Source: a bacterium (GTDB lineage: Bacteria; UBP15; UBA6099; JAJRTR01). From it: a DNA stretch of 33,076 bases. Shown here in pieces: positions 6,605-13,868 of the stretch. Within the stretch, counting starts at the first letter, position 1; each line of letters opens with the position of its first letter. The translations under genes were made by a program, and so were the position numbers. The notes beneath the pieces were generated by a model. That model did no database searches and was not told where the DNA came from. It was given only the letters and a program-made list of their open reading frames with translations. The stretch lies in the NCBI GenBank assembly GCA_024278215.1, contig JAJRTR010000055.1:1-33076 (forward strand), written 5' to 3'.

Positions 6605-7696
6605 ATGCCGAACAGATCGGAAGTGCAGCAAAAACGACAGCATAAACTAATCGGTCTGATGATAAAAAAATCGCTGTCGGCATTTCTCATAAGCAACCTG
6701 CACAATATCCGCTACCTGATAGACTTCGATTGTTCTTTCGGGATACTCCTGTGTTTCAAAAAGAAAATGTACTTTATCACAGACGCGCGATATACAATTG
6801 CCGCACGCGAGAATGCTGTCGGTGTCGAAGTAGTGGACATCGCAGGTCGCAAAACCGGCAAAGTGGTTGCGGACATTGTTAATGACCACAGAATAAAAAA
6901 GCTCGGATATGAACCCGCTGCTCTTACAGTCGAAGAATTCAGCGCATGCGAATCAACGGCGACAGATATAAGATGGATGCCGCAGCGTAGGCTTGTCGAG
7001 CAAATCAGAGTTGTAAAAGACAAAAGTGAAATAGAAGCCGTCAGAACTGCATGCCGCAAGACTGACCGAGCATTTAGAAGCCTGCTTGATAAAATCCGGC
7101 CCGGACAAACCGAGCGTCGCGTGCGGGCACTGCTCGAATCCGAACTCATCAGGCAGGGTATAGACCGGCTCGCATTCGACTCGATTGTCGGCAGCGGTCC
7201 CAACGGCGCTTTCGCTCACGCAAAACCATCTGAAAGAAAACTTCGAAAAGGTGAATTCGTCGTTATGGACTTCGGTGTTTGCGTCGACGGCTATCACTCC
7301 GATATGACGCGAACTATCTTTCTCGGCAAACCAACAACTGAAGACCGACGCCGCTACAATGCCGTTCTCGACGCGCAAAAACAGTCGTTTGATGCTGTGG
7401 TGGATGGTATAGACGGCTCCGAACCCGATGCCGTCGCACGCGATGTTCTGGATAGCTGCAACCTTGGAGAATATTTCGTGCACGGACTGGGTCATGGTGT
7501 GGGGCTCGATGTGCACGAAGAACCGCGCCTCGCGCCAAAATCGAAATCCGTTATAAAAACCGGCATGGTCTATACAATCGAACCTGGCATATATATTGAA
7601 GGGTGGGGCGGCATACGAATAGAAGATACCGTCGCACTCACCTCCGGCGGCCCCGTCGCGCTCACAAAAACCGGAAAGTCACTGATAATGTTGTAA
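6605..7696 (+). CDS. M24-family metallopeptidase (Xaa-Pro aminopeptidase/dipeptidase-like)
   Basis: The protein has 363 residues, the usual length for cytoplasmic Xaa-Pro peptidases, which remove an N-terminal residue before proline or split Xaa-Pro dipeptides. An N-terminal creatinase-like lobe (to about residue 125) precedes the pita-bread catalytic domain. All five metal ligands are visible: D222 in VMDFG, D233 in HSDMTRTIFLG, H297 in GLGHGVGLDVHE, E326 in YTIEPGIY and E340 in RIEDT. It should therefore be an active dinuclear enzyme. It has no signal peptide. A GGAG ribosome site lies 9 bases upstream. The gene stands alone, bracketed by the R5 direct repeats at 6525 and 7892. A second, degenerate M24-like protein is encoded at 10594-11694. 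Confidence 0.92.
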   Translation: MPNRSEVQQKRQHKLIGLMIKKSLSAFLISNLHNIRYLIDFDCSFGILLCFKKKMYFITDARYTIAARENAVGVEVVDIAGRKTGKVVADIVNDHRIKKLGYEPAALTVEEFSACESTATDIRWMPQRRLVEQIRVVKDKSEIEAVRTACRKTDRAFRSLLDKIRPGQTERRVRALLESELIRQGIDRLAFDSIVGSGPNGAFAHAKPSERKLRKGEFVVMDFGVCVDGYHSDMTRTIFLGKPTTEDRRRYNAVLDAQKQSFDAVVDGIDGSEPDAVARDVLDSCNLGEYFVHGLGHGVGLDVHEEPRLAPKSKSVIKTGMVYTIEPGIYIEGWGGIRIEDTVALTSGGPVALTKTGKSLIML

Positions 7697-7891
7697 GCTG
7701 ATTACTGCTCCCTGTTTTCATTAGTAAAAGCACAACCGGAAACCTACCCCGGATTCTCGTAAAGAAATCCGGAAAATCGAGATAACGCCTATTCTACTGC
7801 GTTGCGGCGGCGATTCGGGATCGGTCACAAACTGACAGTATGCCCCCTCACCACTCACTTGCCGCGCCTTGTATCACAAGGCATTCTCACG

Positions 7892-7923
7892 ATTTTTAGA
7901 CCTGCATTGGTGAAATATGCGGG
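7892..7923 (+). repeat. R5 short direct repeat, downstream copy
   Basis: ATTTTTAGACCT followed by GCATTGGTGAAATAT (7904-7918) and GCGGG. It directly abuts the stop codon of the XylF-like gene (7924-7926). Read from the gene it gives TAGCCCGCATATTTCACC, which reminds me of terminal sequences of IS1380-type elements; that resemblance is from memory and unchecked. Confidence 0.6.
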
Positions 7924-9027
7924 CTACTTCTTCGGCGGTCTTTTGTCCTCTGGAACATTTCTGTAAATTTCGTCGTAAGTGTGGAAACCGTCGGCGATGA
8001 CCGTATCCATCATATTTGCCTTATCCACCTGGACAGGCTCGATGAGAAGTGACGGAATATCGGCTGTGCCGTTGTTGACCGTCTGATTGGCCCTGTCGGA
8101 AATATCCTCACCTTTTGCCAGCGCGACGGTGATCTCGGCGGCAGTACGCGCAAGTTTCCTGATGGGTTTATAAACAGTCATGGTCTGTGTGCCTTCGACA
8201 ACTCTCTGGCAGGCCACGAGGTCTGCGTCCTGACCGGAAACCAGCACGATACCATCGAGTTTTCTGCTTTTCAGCGCCTGTATTGCGCCGCCGGCGGTTC
8301 CGTCGTTCGACACAACGATTGCATCGACATTATCGTTGTTTATTGTCAGCGCGTTGTCGACAAGTCTGCGTGCGTTGGATGCCTTCCAGTCTTCGGCCCA
8401 GTCGTCGAATACGATTTTAATGTCGCCTTTATCAATGGCCGGCTGAAGCGCTCTCATCTGTCCGTCGCGAAACAGCTTGGCGTTGAAGTCTGTCGGTGCG
8501 CCGCCTATGAGGACATAGTTGCCTACCGGTTTGTGCTTCAAAAGGTAACTGCCCTGGATATATCCGACTTTCTCATTGTCGAAAGAAATATAGAGATCGG
8601 GCCTGGAATTATTTATGAGCCTGTCATAGGCGACAACCTTTATGCCGTCCCTGTGTGCCTTGTCTACAATTTTCGCGGCTGTAACACCGTTGTGGGGCAC
8701 AACAACAAGGATGTCCACTCCCTGCGAGATCAGGTTATCCGCCTGTTTGTTCTGGAGTTCATCGTCTCCGGCTGCCTCAGTCACCCTGACTTCCGCGCCC
8801 AACTCCTTTGCTCTCTCGATGAACAGGTCTCTATCCTTCTGCCAGCGTTCCTCCTGGAGTGTGTCCATGCAGAGCCCGATAACAATCTTTCCTCTACCGT
8901 CATTAACCTTTTTATCCGATCCCCAGCCTTTTTTCAGTTTTAAATTGCTGCACCCCGCAGTTGCCATCACAAAAATAAACACCGCGCAAACCGCAGATAT
9001 TAAAGCTGATTTCTTCATTTTCAACAT
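7924..9027 (-). CDS. xylF: XylF-like sugar-binding lipoprotein (ABC transporter substrate-binding protein)
   Basis: Encodes 367 residues from the ATG at 9025-9027; the frame also allows a GTG at 9036, but GAGGTGAG lies at ribosome-site distance from the ATG. The N-terminus is a lipoprotein signal with the lipobox TAGC and acylated C26. The body is a type-I periplasmic binding fold with hallmarks of D-xylose-binding XylF: YISFDNEKVGYIQG, GGAPTDFNAKLFRDGQM, VVSNDGTAGGAIQAL, SGQDAD and GTQTMTVYKPI. It would capture xylose or a similar pentose for an ABC importer. No ATPase (XylG) or permease (XylH) gene is adjacent, so it is an orphan in this window. An FGGY kinase is encoded 12 kb away. Its stop codon abuts repeat R5. 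Confidence 0.88.
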   Translation of the reverse strand: MLKMKKSALISAVCAVFIFVMATAGCSNLKLKKGWGSDKKVNDGRGKIVIGLCMDTLQEERWQKDRDLFIERAKELGAEVRVTEAAGDDELQNKQADNLISQGVDILVVVPHNGVTAAKIVDKAHRDGIKVVAYDRLINNSRPDLYISFDNEKVGYIQGSYLLKHKPVGNYVLIGGAPTDFNAKLFRDGQMRALQPAIDKGDIKIVFDDWAEDWKASNARRLVDNALTINNDNVDAIVVSNDGTAGGAIQALKSRKLDGIVLVSGQDADLVACQRVVEGTQTMTVYKPIRKLARTAAEITVALAKGEDISDRANQTVNNGTADIPSLLIEPVQVDKANMMDTVIADGFHTYDEIYRNVPEDKRPPKK

Positions 9028-9064
9028 ATCTCTCACCTCACCCCGAGTTTATTGTATTATACCC

Positions 9065-9093
9065 TTATTATTATTTGCGTGGAAGCTTATAAT
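9065..9093 (+). promoter_or_regulatory. Candidate promoter of the Cys-module gene
   Basis: TTATTA (9065-9070), 17 bases, TATAAT (9088-9093), about 60 bases before the start. A second TATAAT on the minus strand (9061-9056) could serve the divergent xylF-like gene, so the two promoters would overlap. Confidence 0.4.
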
Positions 9094-9155
9094 AACAACA
9101 GATTGCCGACTAATATTTCGAGGTGGAAAAGGTTTTGCAGGGTCGAGATAAAACA

Positions 9156-9500
9156 ATGAGATGCGAACCCTGGTGCAGGCATTACTTCAGGATCGACGGA
9201 ACTACTGTCTGCGTATTCGGCAATACACAGGTTCAGACGGAGAAAGGCGCGCCCTGCATAGGACGCAAGGAGAGCAGCACATCGAAAAAAAAATATGCTT
9301 ACAGAAAAAAGGAAAAGGAAACAGTCAGATACAAGCAGAAGGACTATGACAAACGTTGCCGGAAAGAATGCAAATATTACAGAGAAAATGTCTGCATTTA
9401 CGGTGTTATAGATTCGAGCACTGAAGAGGGCGCAGCCTGTACCGGCAAAAAAGTATTGCGAAGAAGAAAGTTTATCAATTTCAGCAAAACCAAAGAATAA
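9156..9500 (+). CDS. Small basic protein with two four-cysteine modules, unknown function
   Basis: Encodes 114 residues; a GTG at 9123 would add 11. I do not recognise the family. It contains two copies of the pattern C-x3-C-x(11 or 7)-C-x14-C. Module 1 begins CEPWC and ends GAPCIGRK; module 2 begins CRKEC and ends GAACTGKK. The 14-residue gap before the last Cys is identical in both, and each gap ends in GA-x-C-x-G-(R/K)-K. Between them is a strongly basic, Tyr/Lys-rich linker. Four regularly spaced Cys per module suggest a metal-binding (zinc) finger; the basic linker would suit nucleic-acid binding. Both are inferences. No signal peptide or membrane segment. It is divergent from the xylF-like gene and followed by R1 copy 3. 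Confidence 0.6.
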   Translation: MRCEPWCRHYFRIDGTTVCVFGNTQVQTEKGAPCIGRKESSTSKKKYAYRKKEKETVRYKQKDYDKRCRKECKYYRENVCIYGVIDSSTEEGAACTGKKVLRRRKFINFSKTKE

Positions 9501-9515
9501 TTCCGGACAGTTTAC

Positions 9516-9694
9516 TGAGCCAATTGCAATATTATGTTCGAGGCGAGATCGAGCGAAATTGTTCAGAGCAAGACGAAGGTGTAAAATCCTCGCAGGCATA
9601 CTTGTAGAGTATGTCGAGGACGATTTTATGCCGACAACGCAGCTTTGGACAATTGCAGCCGACCACAGCAGAATCAGAATTTTGCAACTGGCTC
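9516..9694 (-). repeat. R1 MITE-like element, copy 3 (reverse orientation; overlaps DUF89 gene end)
   Basis: Full copy of about 179 bases on the minus strand, with ends GAGCCAATTGC and CAACTGGCTC on the plus strand. Its right-hand 21 bases (9674-9694) are the last six sense codons and the stop of the DUF89 gene. Flanks TTACT and TTCAT show no target duplication. Confidence 0.9.
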
Positions 9695-10558
9695 TTCATT
9701 CAGAGAGATGCGACCACTTTCCATGATGCAGATATCCCCGAAGTGGGCACCGAGCATACGGGCTACAAGGTCGCATTTTACTTTCATGAGGAAGAACAAC
9801 GAAGTGCGCACGGCGTCGAAAAGAGATTCGAAATTCGCCTGCCCTTTGGAGACAACAACATCCGCGGAAAAAAATAAATCTCTTATTTCAGGCGCGATGC
9901 GTTCGAGGGGGAACCCCATCGACTGAATACCCGTGTCCGCAAGTTTCGCGAGTCTGCCTATGCCCGCACGCTCGGCATACTCCATCGTCGCGTCATTCAG
10001 TGAGGGAGCGCCGCGCACAACAAACGTAACGGCTTTATCGCGCAACAAACGCAACAGCGGTTTGTCGAAATATATTTCACCGGTATTGTCGGCAAGATAA
10101 AGTACCGTCGCCGCTTTTTCGAGAGATTCTTTAAGTGCATCATAATGATTGACGGCGACATCGAAATTCATCGCGTCACGCACGGAAGCGGCGAGGTCGA
10201 AATCCGCCGCCGCTCCGAAATCTATTATGTTGCCGGCAATCGCGGTTTTCACGGCAGCAAGCAGCGGATCGCTGCCCCGGCGCGCCATTTCATCAATCTG
10301 CGGCTCCATCTTTTCCGCCATCGCGGTGAACTCTTCTTTTACTTTCAGATACGGGTCCGGATCGCCTACCGCGTCCCTGATTCTCCGGTGAACATTCTCG
10401 GCAGCCATAATGGAATCTGTTCCGGCGGGCACATCTTTCAAGTACTCGGCGACGGCCCTGACTGCATTCCAGTGAAGCTGCTCATCGTCCGTGCTCATCC
10501 TTGCTGCCTGAACGGCCTGCCGGATATAACACGCCATACAATCAAGTTTTATTTTCAT
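9674..10558 (-). CDS. DUF89/ARMT1-like metal-dependent phosphatase (subfamily I)
   Basis: The protein has 294 residues. DUF89 proteins are metal-dependent damage-control phosphatases acting on phosphorylated metabolites. The N-terminal C7-MA-C10 pair (LDCMACYIRQ) marks the prokaryotic CxxC-bearing subfamily. Conserved core elements are AGNIIDFG (N110), LADNTGE (D157, N158, E161) with the following YFDKPLLRLL, VVRGAPSLNDAT and SKGQANFESL. The exact substrate is unknown. Start ATG follows GGAGGCGGGTA. It lies 35 bases after the M24-like gene on the same strand, so the two are probably one operon. The last six residues (EPVAKF) and the stop are encoded by repeat R1, so the native C-terminus has been replaced or slightly shortened. 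Confidence 0.85.
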   Translation of the reverse strand: MKIKLDCMACYIRQAVQAARMSTDDEQLHWNAVRAVAEYLKDVPAGTDSIMAAENVHRRIRDAVGDPDPYLKVKEEFTAMAEKMEPQIDEMARRGSDPLLAAVKTAIAGNIIDFGAAADFDLAASVRDAMNFDVAVNHYDALKESLEKAATVLYLADNTGEIYFDKPLLRLLRDKAVTFVVRGAPSLNDATMEYAERAGIGRLAKLADTGIQSMGFPLERIAPEIRDLFFSADVVVSKGQANFESLFDAVRTSLFFLMKVKCDLVARMLGAHFGDICIMESGRISLNEEPVAKF

Positions 10559-10593
10559 TACCCGCCTCCGGCGCGTTGCCTGTGCTGTTGCTG

Positions 10594-11694
10594 TCAGAGG
10601 ACAAGGATGTCGGGCCGCGCTATAGAAACATCGCCGGCCTCGAGTTCTATCGTCGGCCAGTCAGGCGCCTGCGTGACCAGTTCATTCCGCTCCTCAAGCA
10701 CGAGCAGCGTGTCTTCGCTTTTCGTGCCTGTTATGGAAGGATTCCAGGCATAAGCGGTGTTTGCCGCGACAACCCCTTCGGATTTCTCGTCGGCTTTATA
10801 ATAACGTGTTCTGTAACCTGTGGGGCCGCCCTGGTGGTGTTTCTCCCACTCGCCGTCATACCCGGCATTTTCGTAAGCATCCCTGCATATTTCAAAAATT
10901 TCCGATATTTTTCTGCCGGGGTGGGTATTCATGTTCATCATCACATCTACAAACACGCAGGCGGCATGTTTCTCGGCAAGTTCCGCAGACGGCTCGCCTA
11001 TACTTACCATGCGCGTGCATGAAGCGATGAGTCCCTTGCGTCTGCCGCACACGACCACCATTGCGGTTTTCATTATCTTTTTTTCAGTCGGCAGCGGATG
11101 CCTGTACTTTGAAATTCTTTCGTCGGCAGCCACCAGTGTAACTATGGGCGTCACGCCACGCGCATAGCATCTTTCGGCGACCAGTCCCGCGACCTCGTAC
11201 TCCATCATTCCTTTTTCGATTTTCCTGCATGCTTCCTGGAGCGCCGTACCGGTTCTTGCGCCGAGCGACCTGAAACGCACCAGTTCCGTAAGCGTCATTT
11301 CCATCGTGAGATCAAGGAAATCGCTGTCGAGCATCTTCAGGTTGCTGAACGGCGCGTCTGCCCTCACAATCATATCCTTCACATAGTTGTCGATCCCCAG
11401 CTTTGCGACATCCACCCGCCATGGGGCCACATAGAATTCGACAGGCAGGTTCTTGAGTTCTTCCTGCAGCAGTCTGTCCTTTTCGATGTTGTCCGTCATA
11501 ACAAATGCTTTGTCCTTCAGGATCATGAAAGTCGCGGCGCCCCTGTCTGTTGCGATATTGACATGGCTGCACCCACCGCAAGTCGCCCAGGCAAAATTAT
11601 CCGCCCGTGTAAGCACTAGCCCGTCAAGCGACTTCCTTTCCATATATTGTTTCATCCGTTCCATCTTTATATCAAATTCGTCCAACAGGTCCAT
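10594..11694 (-). CDS. M24-like pseudopeptidase (creatinase-fold protein lacking metal ligands)
   Basis: Encodes 366 residues. The N-terminal lobe (RADNFAWATCGG) and the overall layout match M24/creatinase-fold proteins, and it would usually be annotated as an M24 peptidase. The catalytic signature is eroded. Where the active paralogue at 6605 has MDFG and SDMTRTIFLG, this one reads VVCGRR and ASCTRMVSIGEPS, losing both Asp ligands. The TIEPG Glu is replaced in AWNPSITG. Only a His (in EKHHQGGPTGY) and the Glu in SEDT remain. It is therefore unlikely to be a dinuclear metallopeptidase and may be a non-metal hydrolase, as creatinase itself is, or a binding protein. GGAGGTG precedes the ATG. 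First gene of a probable operon with the DUF89 gene. Confidence 0.78.
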   Translation of the reverse strand: MDLLDEFDIKMERMKQYMERKSLDGLVLTRADNFAWATCGGCSHVNIATDRGAATFMILKDKAFVMTDNIEKDRLLQEELKNLPVEFYVAPWRVDVAKLGIDNYVKDMIVRADAPFSNLKMLDSDFLDLTMEMTLTELVRFRSLGARTGTALQEACRKIEKGMMEYEVAGLVAERCYARGVTPIVTLVAADERISKYRHPLPTEKKIMKTAMVVVCGRRKGLIASCTRMVSIGEPSAELAEKHAACVFVDVMMNMNTHPGRKISEIFEICRDAYENAGYDGEWEKHHQGGPTGYRTRYYKADEKSEGVVAANTAYAWNPSITGTKSEDTLLVLEERNELVTQAPDWPTIELEAGDVSIARPDILVL

Positions 11695-12061
11695 CAGCGC
11701 ACCTCCGATTTTTTTCTGCTCAGAGCGTTTTCACAAAGTTCAAGCCATATTGTTTCCAGCTTGTTTATTCTACAAAAAATCTGCCTGAATTAGTTTAAAC
11801 AAAAAAACTTTTTCTTCAATCGTAATGCTTTTTAAAAATTGAGTGTCGTATGATCATGTGCATGAAAAATATCAGAGTTCCAGAAGTATTTTGATTCCTG
11901 TATCTATTTCATTCATGGTTTCCGCAGATAGAACTCCTCATCGTCAATAGAGTCTTTCCTCGGAAATAGACCGTATTGCATTACATAACACCGAACCTGG
12001 AACACTAATACACCTTCCGGTGGAGAAATCAGAACGTGAAGAGGAATGTCACGATAGGTTT

Positions 12062-12256
12062 TCGTAATAGTATCTTACGACATGCTGCGTAGGATGGTAA
12101 AGAAATGCTGAAAAGAGATCGGTGAAAGCTGGAGTTTCCAGTTACAGTCGTTTCCAAGGTAGACCTTTGGAACGCTGAAACTCTGTGTGCCGTGCTCAAA
12201 CCGCATTAGTTTGGGCACGAAAATGTGGCCTGTTTGATTCCGGCTTCGCCAGGTTA
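12062..12256 (-). repeat. R2 dispersed repeat, copy b
   Basis: Carries GGATGGTAAAGAAATGCTGA, AGATCGGTGAAAGCTG, CCAGTTACAGTCGTTTCCAA, GAAACTCTGTGTGCCGTGCT and GGGCACGAAAATG in the same order as the other copies. It ends in the CCGGCTTCGCCAGG segment. Confidence 0.75.
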
Positions 12257-12421
12257 GGAATAACAACAAGAAGTCCCGCCGGTCCGGAATTGTAAATACT
12301 TGCGGAAACAATAAGCACAGGTCGCTGCCTCCCTGTTCATGGCCTTTCACCGGCTCAAGATCAGCTGTCCATATCTGACCATGTGCAGGCAGAATCTTTT
12401 CTTTTTAATCTTCTTTCATTT

Positions 12422-12599
12422 GAGCCAATTGCAAAATTCTGATTCTGCTGCGGTCGGCTGCTATGGTCCATAGCTGCGTTGTCGGCATAAAATCGTTCTC
12501 GACGCACTCTACAAGCACGCCCGCGGGGATTTTACACCTCAGCCTTGCTCTGAACAATTTCGCTCGACCTCGCTACGAACATAATGTTGCAATTGGCTC
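12422..12599 (+). repeat. R1 MITE-like element, copy 4
   Basis: Full 178-bp copy with ends GAGCCAATTGC and GCAATTGGCTC; the right terminal repeat has one mismatch (ATGTTGC). Flanks ATTT and ATTC match in three of four positions, which is not convincing as a target duplication. Confidence 0.9.
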
Positions 12600-12671
12600 A
12601 TTCCTGTTTATTGATCCGGCACGTACAAAGAAAAAGAGAAATAAATTACTTTTTTGTGTAACCTCATCATG

Positions 12672-12687
12672 ATATAGTGCAATATAT
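12672..12687 (+). promoter_or_regulatory. 16-base upstream motif shared with 32690-32705
   Basis: ATATAGTGCAATATAT occurs exactly here and at 32690-32705. A TTACGTGTT follows within about 20 bases at both sites. It overlaps a TATAAT (12685-12690) and lies 39 bases before the LRR gene start. It may be a core promoter or regulator site common to two secreted-protein genes. Confidence 0.5.
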
Positions 12688-12726
12688 AATGATGATTGTT
12701 AATTACGTGTTCGGGAGGCCGGGTAT

Positions 12727-13836
12727 ATGAATAAACTCTGGAGCTGCATGTTGCTTTTCTGCACTTTTCTGATCCTTAACGCAGCAACGTGCCGGGCATT
12801 TAATGAAGAAAAAACAGAGCTCGTAAAGGAATGCCCCGGAGGATTCGACTCTGTTGAATTTGAGAAGGAACACTGGTGCCAGTTCGATCTCGGCAAACAG
12901 GATATTGCTTTGCTCGATTCGAAAGATACGCTCGAAGTCGGCGCGCTGAAGATAAAGGGCAGGCTCGATGCAGCCAAAGTGGATTTATTATTGACGGATA
13001 CCAACCTGAGTAATATAGAAAAACTGGATTTGAGCTGGACAGGCATCACACCCGAACAGATGGAGCAAATTATTAGTTCGGACAATCTTGAAAAACTGTA
13101 CTCGATAAAGTTGGGTTATAACAGAATCAAGCCGGAAGATATAAAATTCATAGCGGAAGCGCCCGGGCTGATGAAGATCAAAAGTCTTGATCTGACAGGC
13201 TGCGGACTCGGACCGGATGGAATCGCGAAACTTGTCTCTTTTCCGGCAATCGGTAAAATCAGGTCTCTGAATCTCAGCAACAACAATATCGGCGATGCTG
13301 GTTTGAAACAATTGGCGAAAGCAAAGCTTCCCTCGCTCAGAGAGCTTACCCTTGGATTCAATAACATCAGCGATGCCGGCGCAAAAACTCTTTTGAAAGC
13401 GGCTTTTATAAAACATTTAAGATTGCTCGACATGAATTATAACGATATTCTCGACAGAGGCGCGATTGCCATCGCAAAATGCTCGGCGCTGTCTAATCTC
13501 GAATCGTTGAATCTGAATTACAACTACATCGGGGATAAGGGCACGACGAGAATAGCAAATTCCAAATATTTAAGTAAACTTCGTTTCCTCGGGCTGTGGC
13601 ACAATAATGTCGATGATTCCGGAATAAACGCCATAGCACGATCTGAAAAAATGAAAAATCTGCGGCGACTGAATCTTTCTCACAATGATTTCGGATCGAA
13701 AGGCGCCGCCGCCCTGGTCGCTTCCAAAACGCTTACAAAGCTGAAATGGCTTGATGTGAGTCGCAACGATATTGGGCCTGCTGCGCTCGAAAGCCTGAAG
13801 GCGCTTGAAGAAAGAAATGTGGAAGTAATATATTGA
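12727..13836 (+). CDS. Secreted leucine-rich-repeat protein (ribonuclease-inhibitor-like LRR)
   Basis: Encodes 369 residues with a signal peptide (MNKLWSCMLLFCTFLILNAATC). From about residue 95 to the end come roughly ten repeats of 26-28 residues of the type LxxLxLxxNxIxDxGxxxLxxs. Examples are LNLSNNNIGDAGLKQLAKA, LNLNYNYIGDKGTTRIANS and LNLSHNDFGSKGAAALVAS. The long repeat with D-x-G-x3-L is the ribonuclease-inhibitor (RI-like) class, which folds as an alpha/beta horseshoe for protein binding. The sequence stops soon after the last repeat, with no anchor or extra domain, so it is probably periplasmic, surface or released. The partner is unknown. The ATG follows GGGAGG. It is monocistronic and convergent with the ThDP enzyme gene. 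Confidence 0.85.
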   Translation: MNKLWSCMLLFCTFLILNAATCRAFNEEKTELVKECPGGFDSVEFEKEHWCQFDLGKQDIALLDSKDTLEVGALKIKGRLDAAKVDLLLTDTNLSNIEKLDLSWTGITPEQMEQIISSDNLEKLYSIKLGYNRIKPEDIKFIAEAPGLMKIKSLDLTGCGLGPDGIAKLVSFPAIGKIRSLNLSNNNIGDAGLKQLAKAKLPSLRELTLGFNNISDAGAKTLLKAAFIKHLRLLDMNYNDILDRGAIAIAKCSALSNLESLNLNYNYIGDKGTTRIANSKYLSKLRFLGLWHNNVDDSGINAIARSEKMKNLRRLNLSHNDFGSKGAAALVASKTLTKLKWLDVSRNDIGPAALESLKALEERNVEVIY

Positions 13837-13848
13837 CTTACGGACACT

Positions 13849-13868
13849 CTATAGTGAATTGACTATAG
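13849..13868. terminator. Possible shared terminator hairpin between convergent genes
   Basis: CTATAGT (13849-13855) and ACTATAG (13862-13868) form a 7-bp stem followed by CTTTTC on the plus strand. The right arm includes the stop codon of the ThDP enzyme gene. Weak stem; tentative. Confidence 0.35.

Larger units (their letters stand above)
11695..12726. other. About 1 kb gene-free interval with R2 and R1 copies
   Basis: No convincing coding sequence. From 11695 to about 12061 I see only AT-rich DNA without recognisable structure. Then come R2b (12062-12256), R1 copy 4 (12422-12599), an AT-rich leader, the 16-base motif shared with 32690 (at 12672) and the LRR gene's GGGAGG ribosome site. 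Confidence 0.65.

Noticed and set aside
12075-12350. Open frame across R2b whose peptide resembles one from R2c
   Set aside because: Differences between the copies are mostly residue-changing and R2a shifts frame, so there is no sign of selection for protein.
12418-12603. ATTT/ATTC as target duplication of R1 copy 4
   Set aside because: Only three of four bases match, and copies 3 and 5 show none, so it is indistinguishable from chance.
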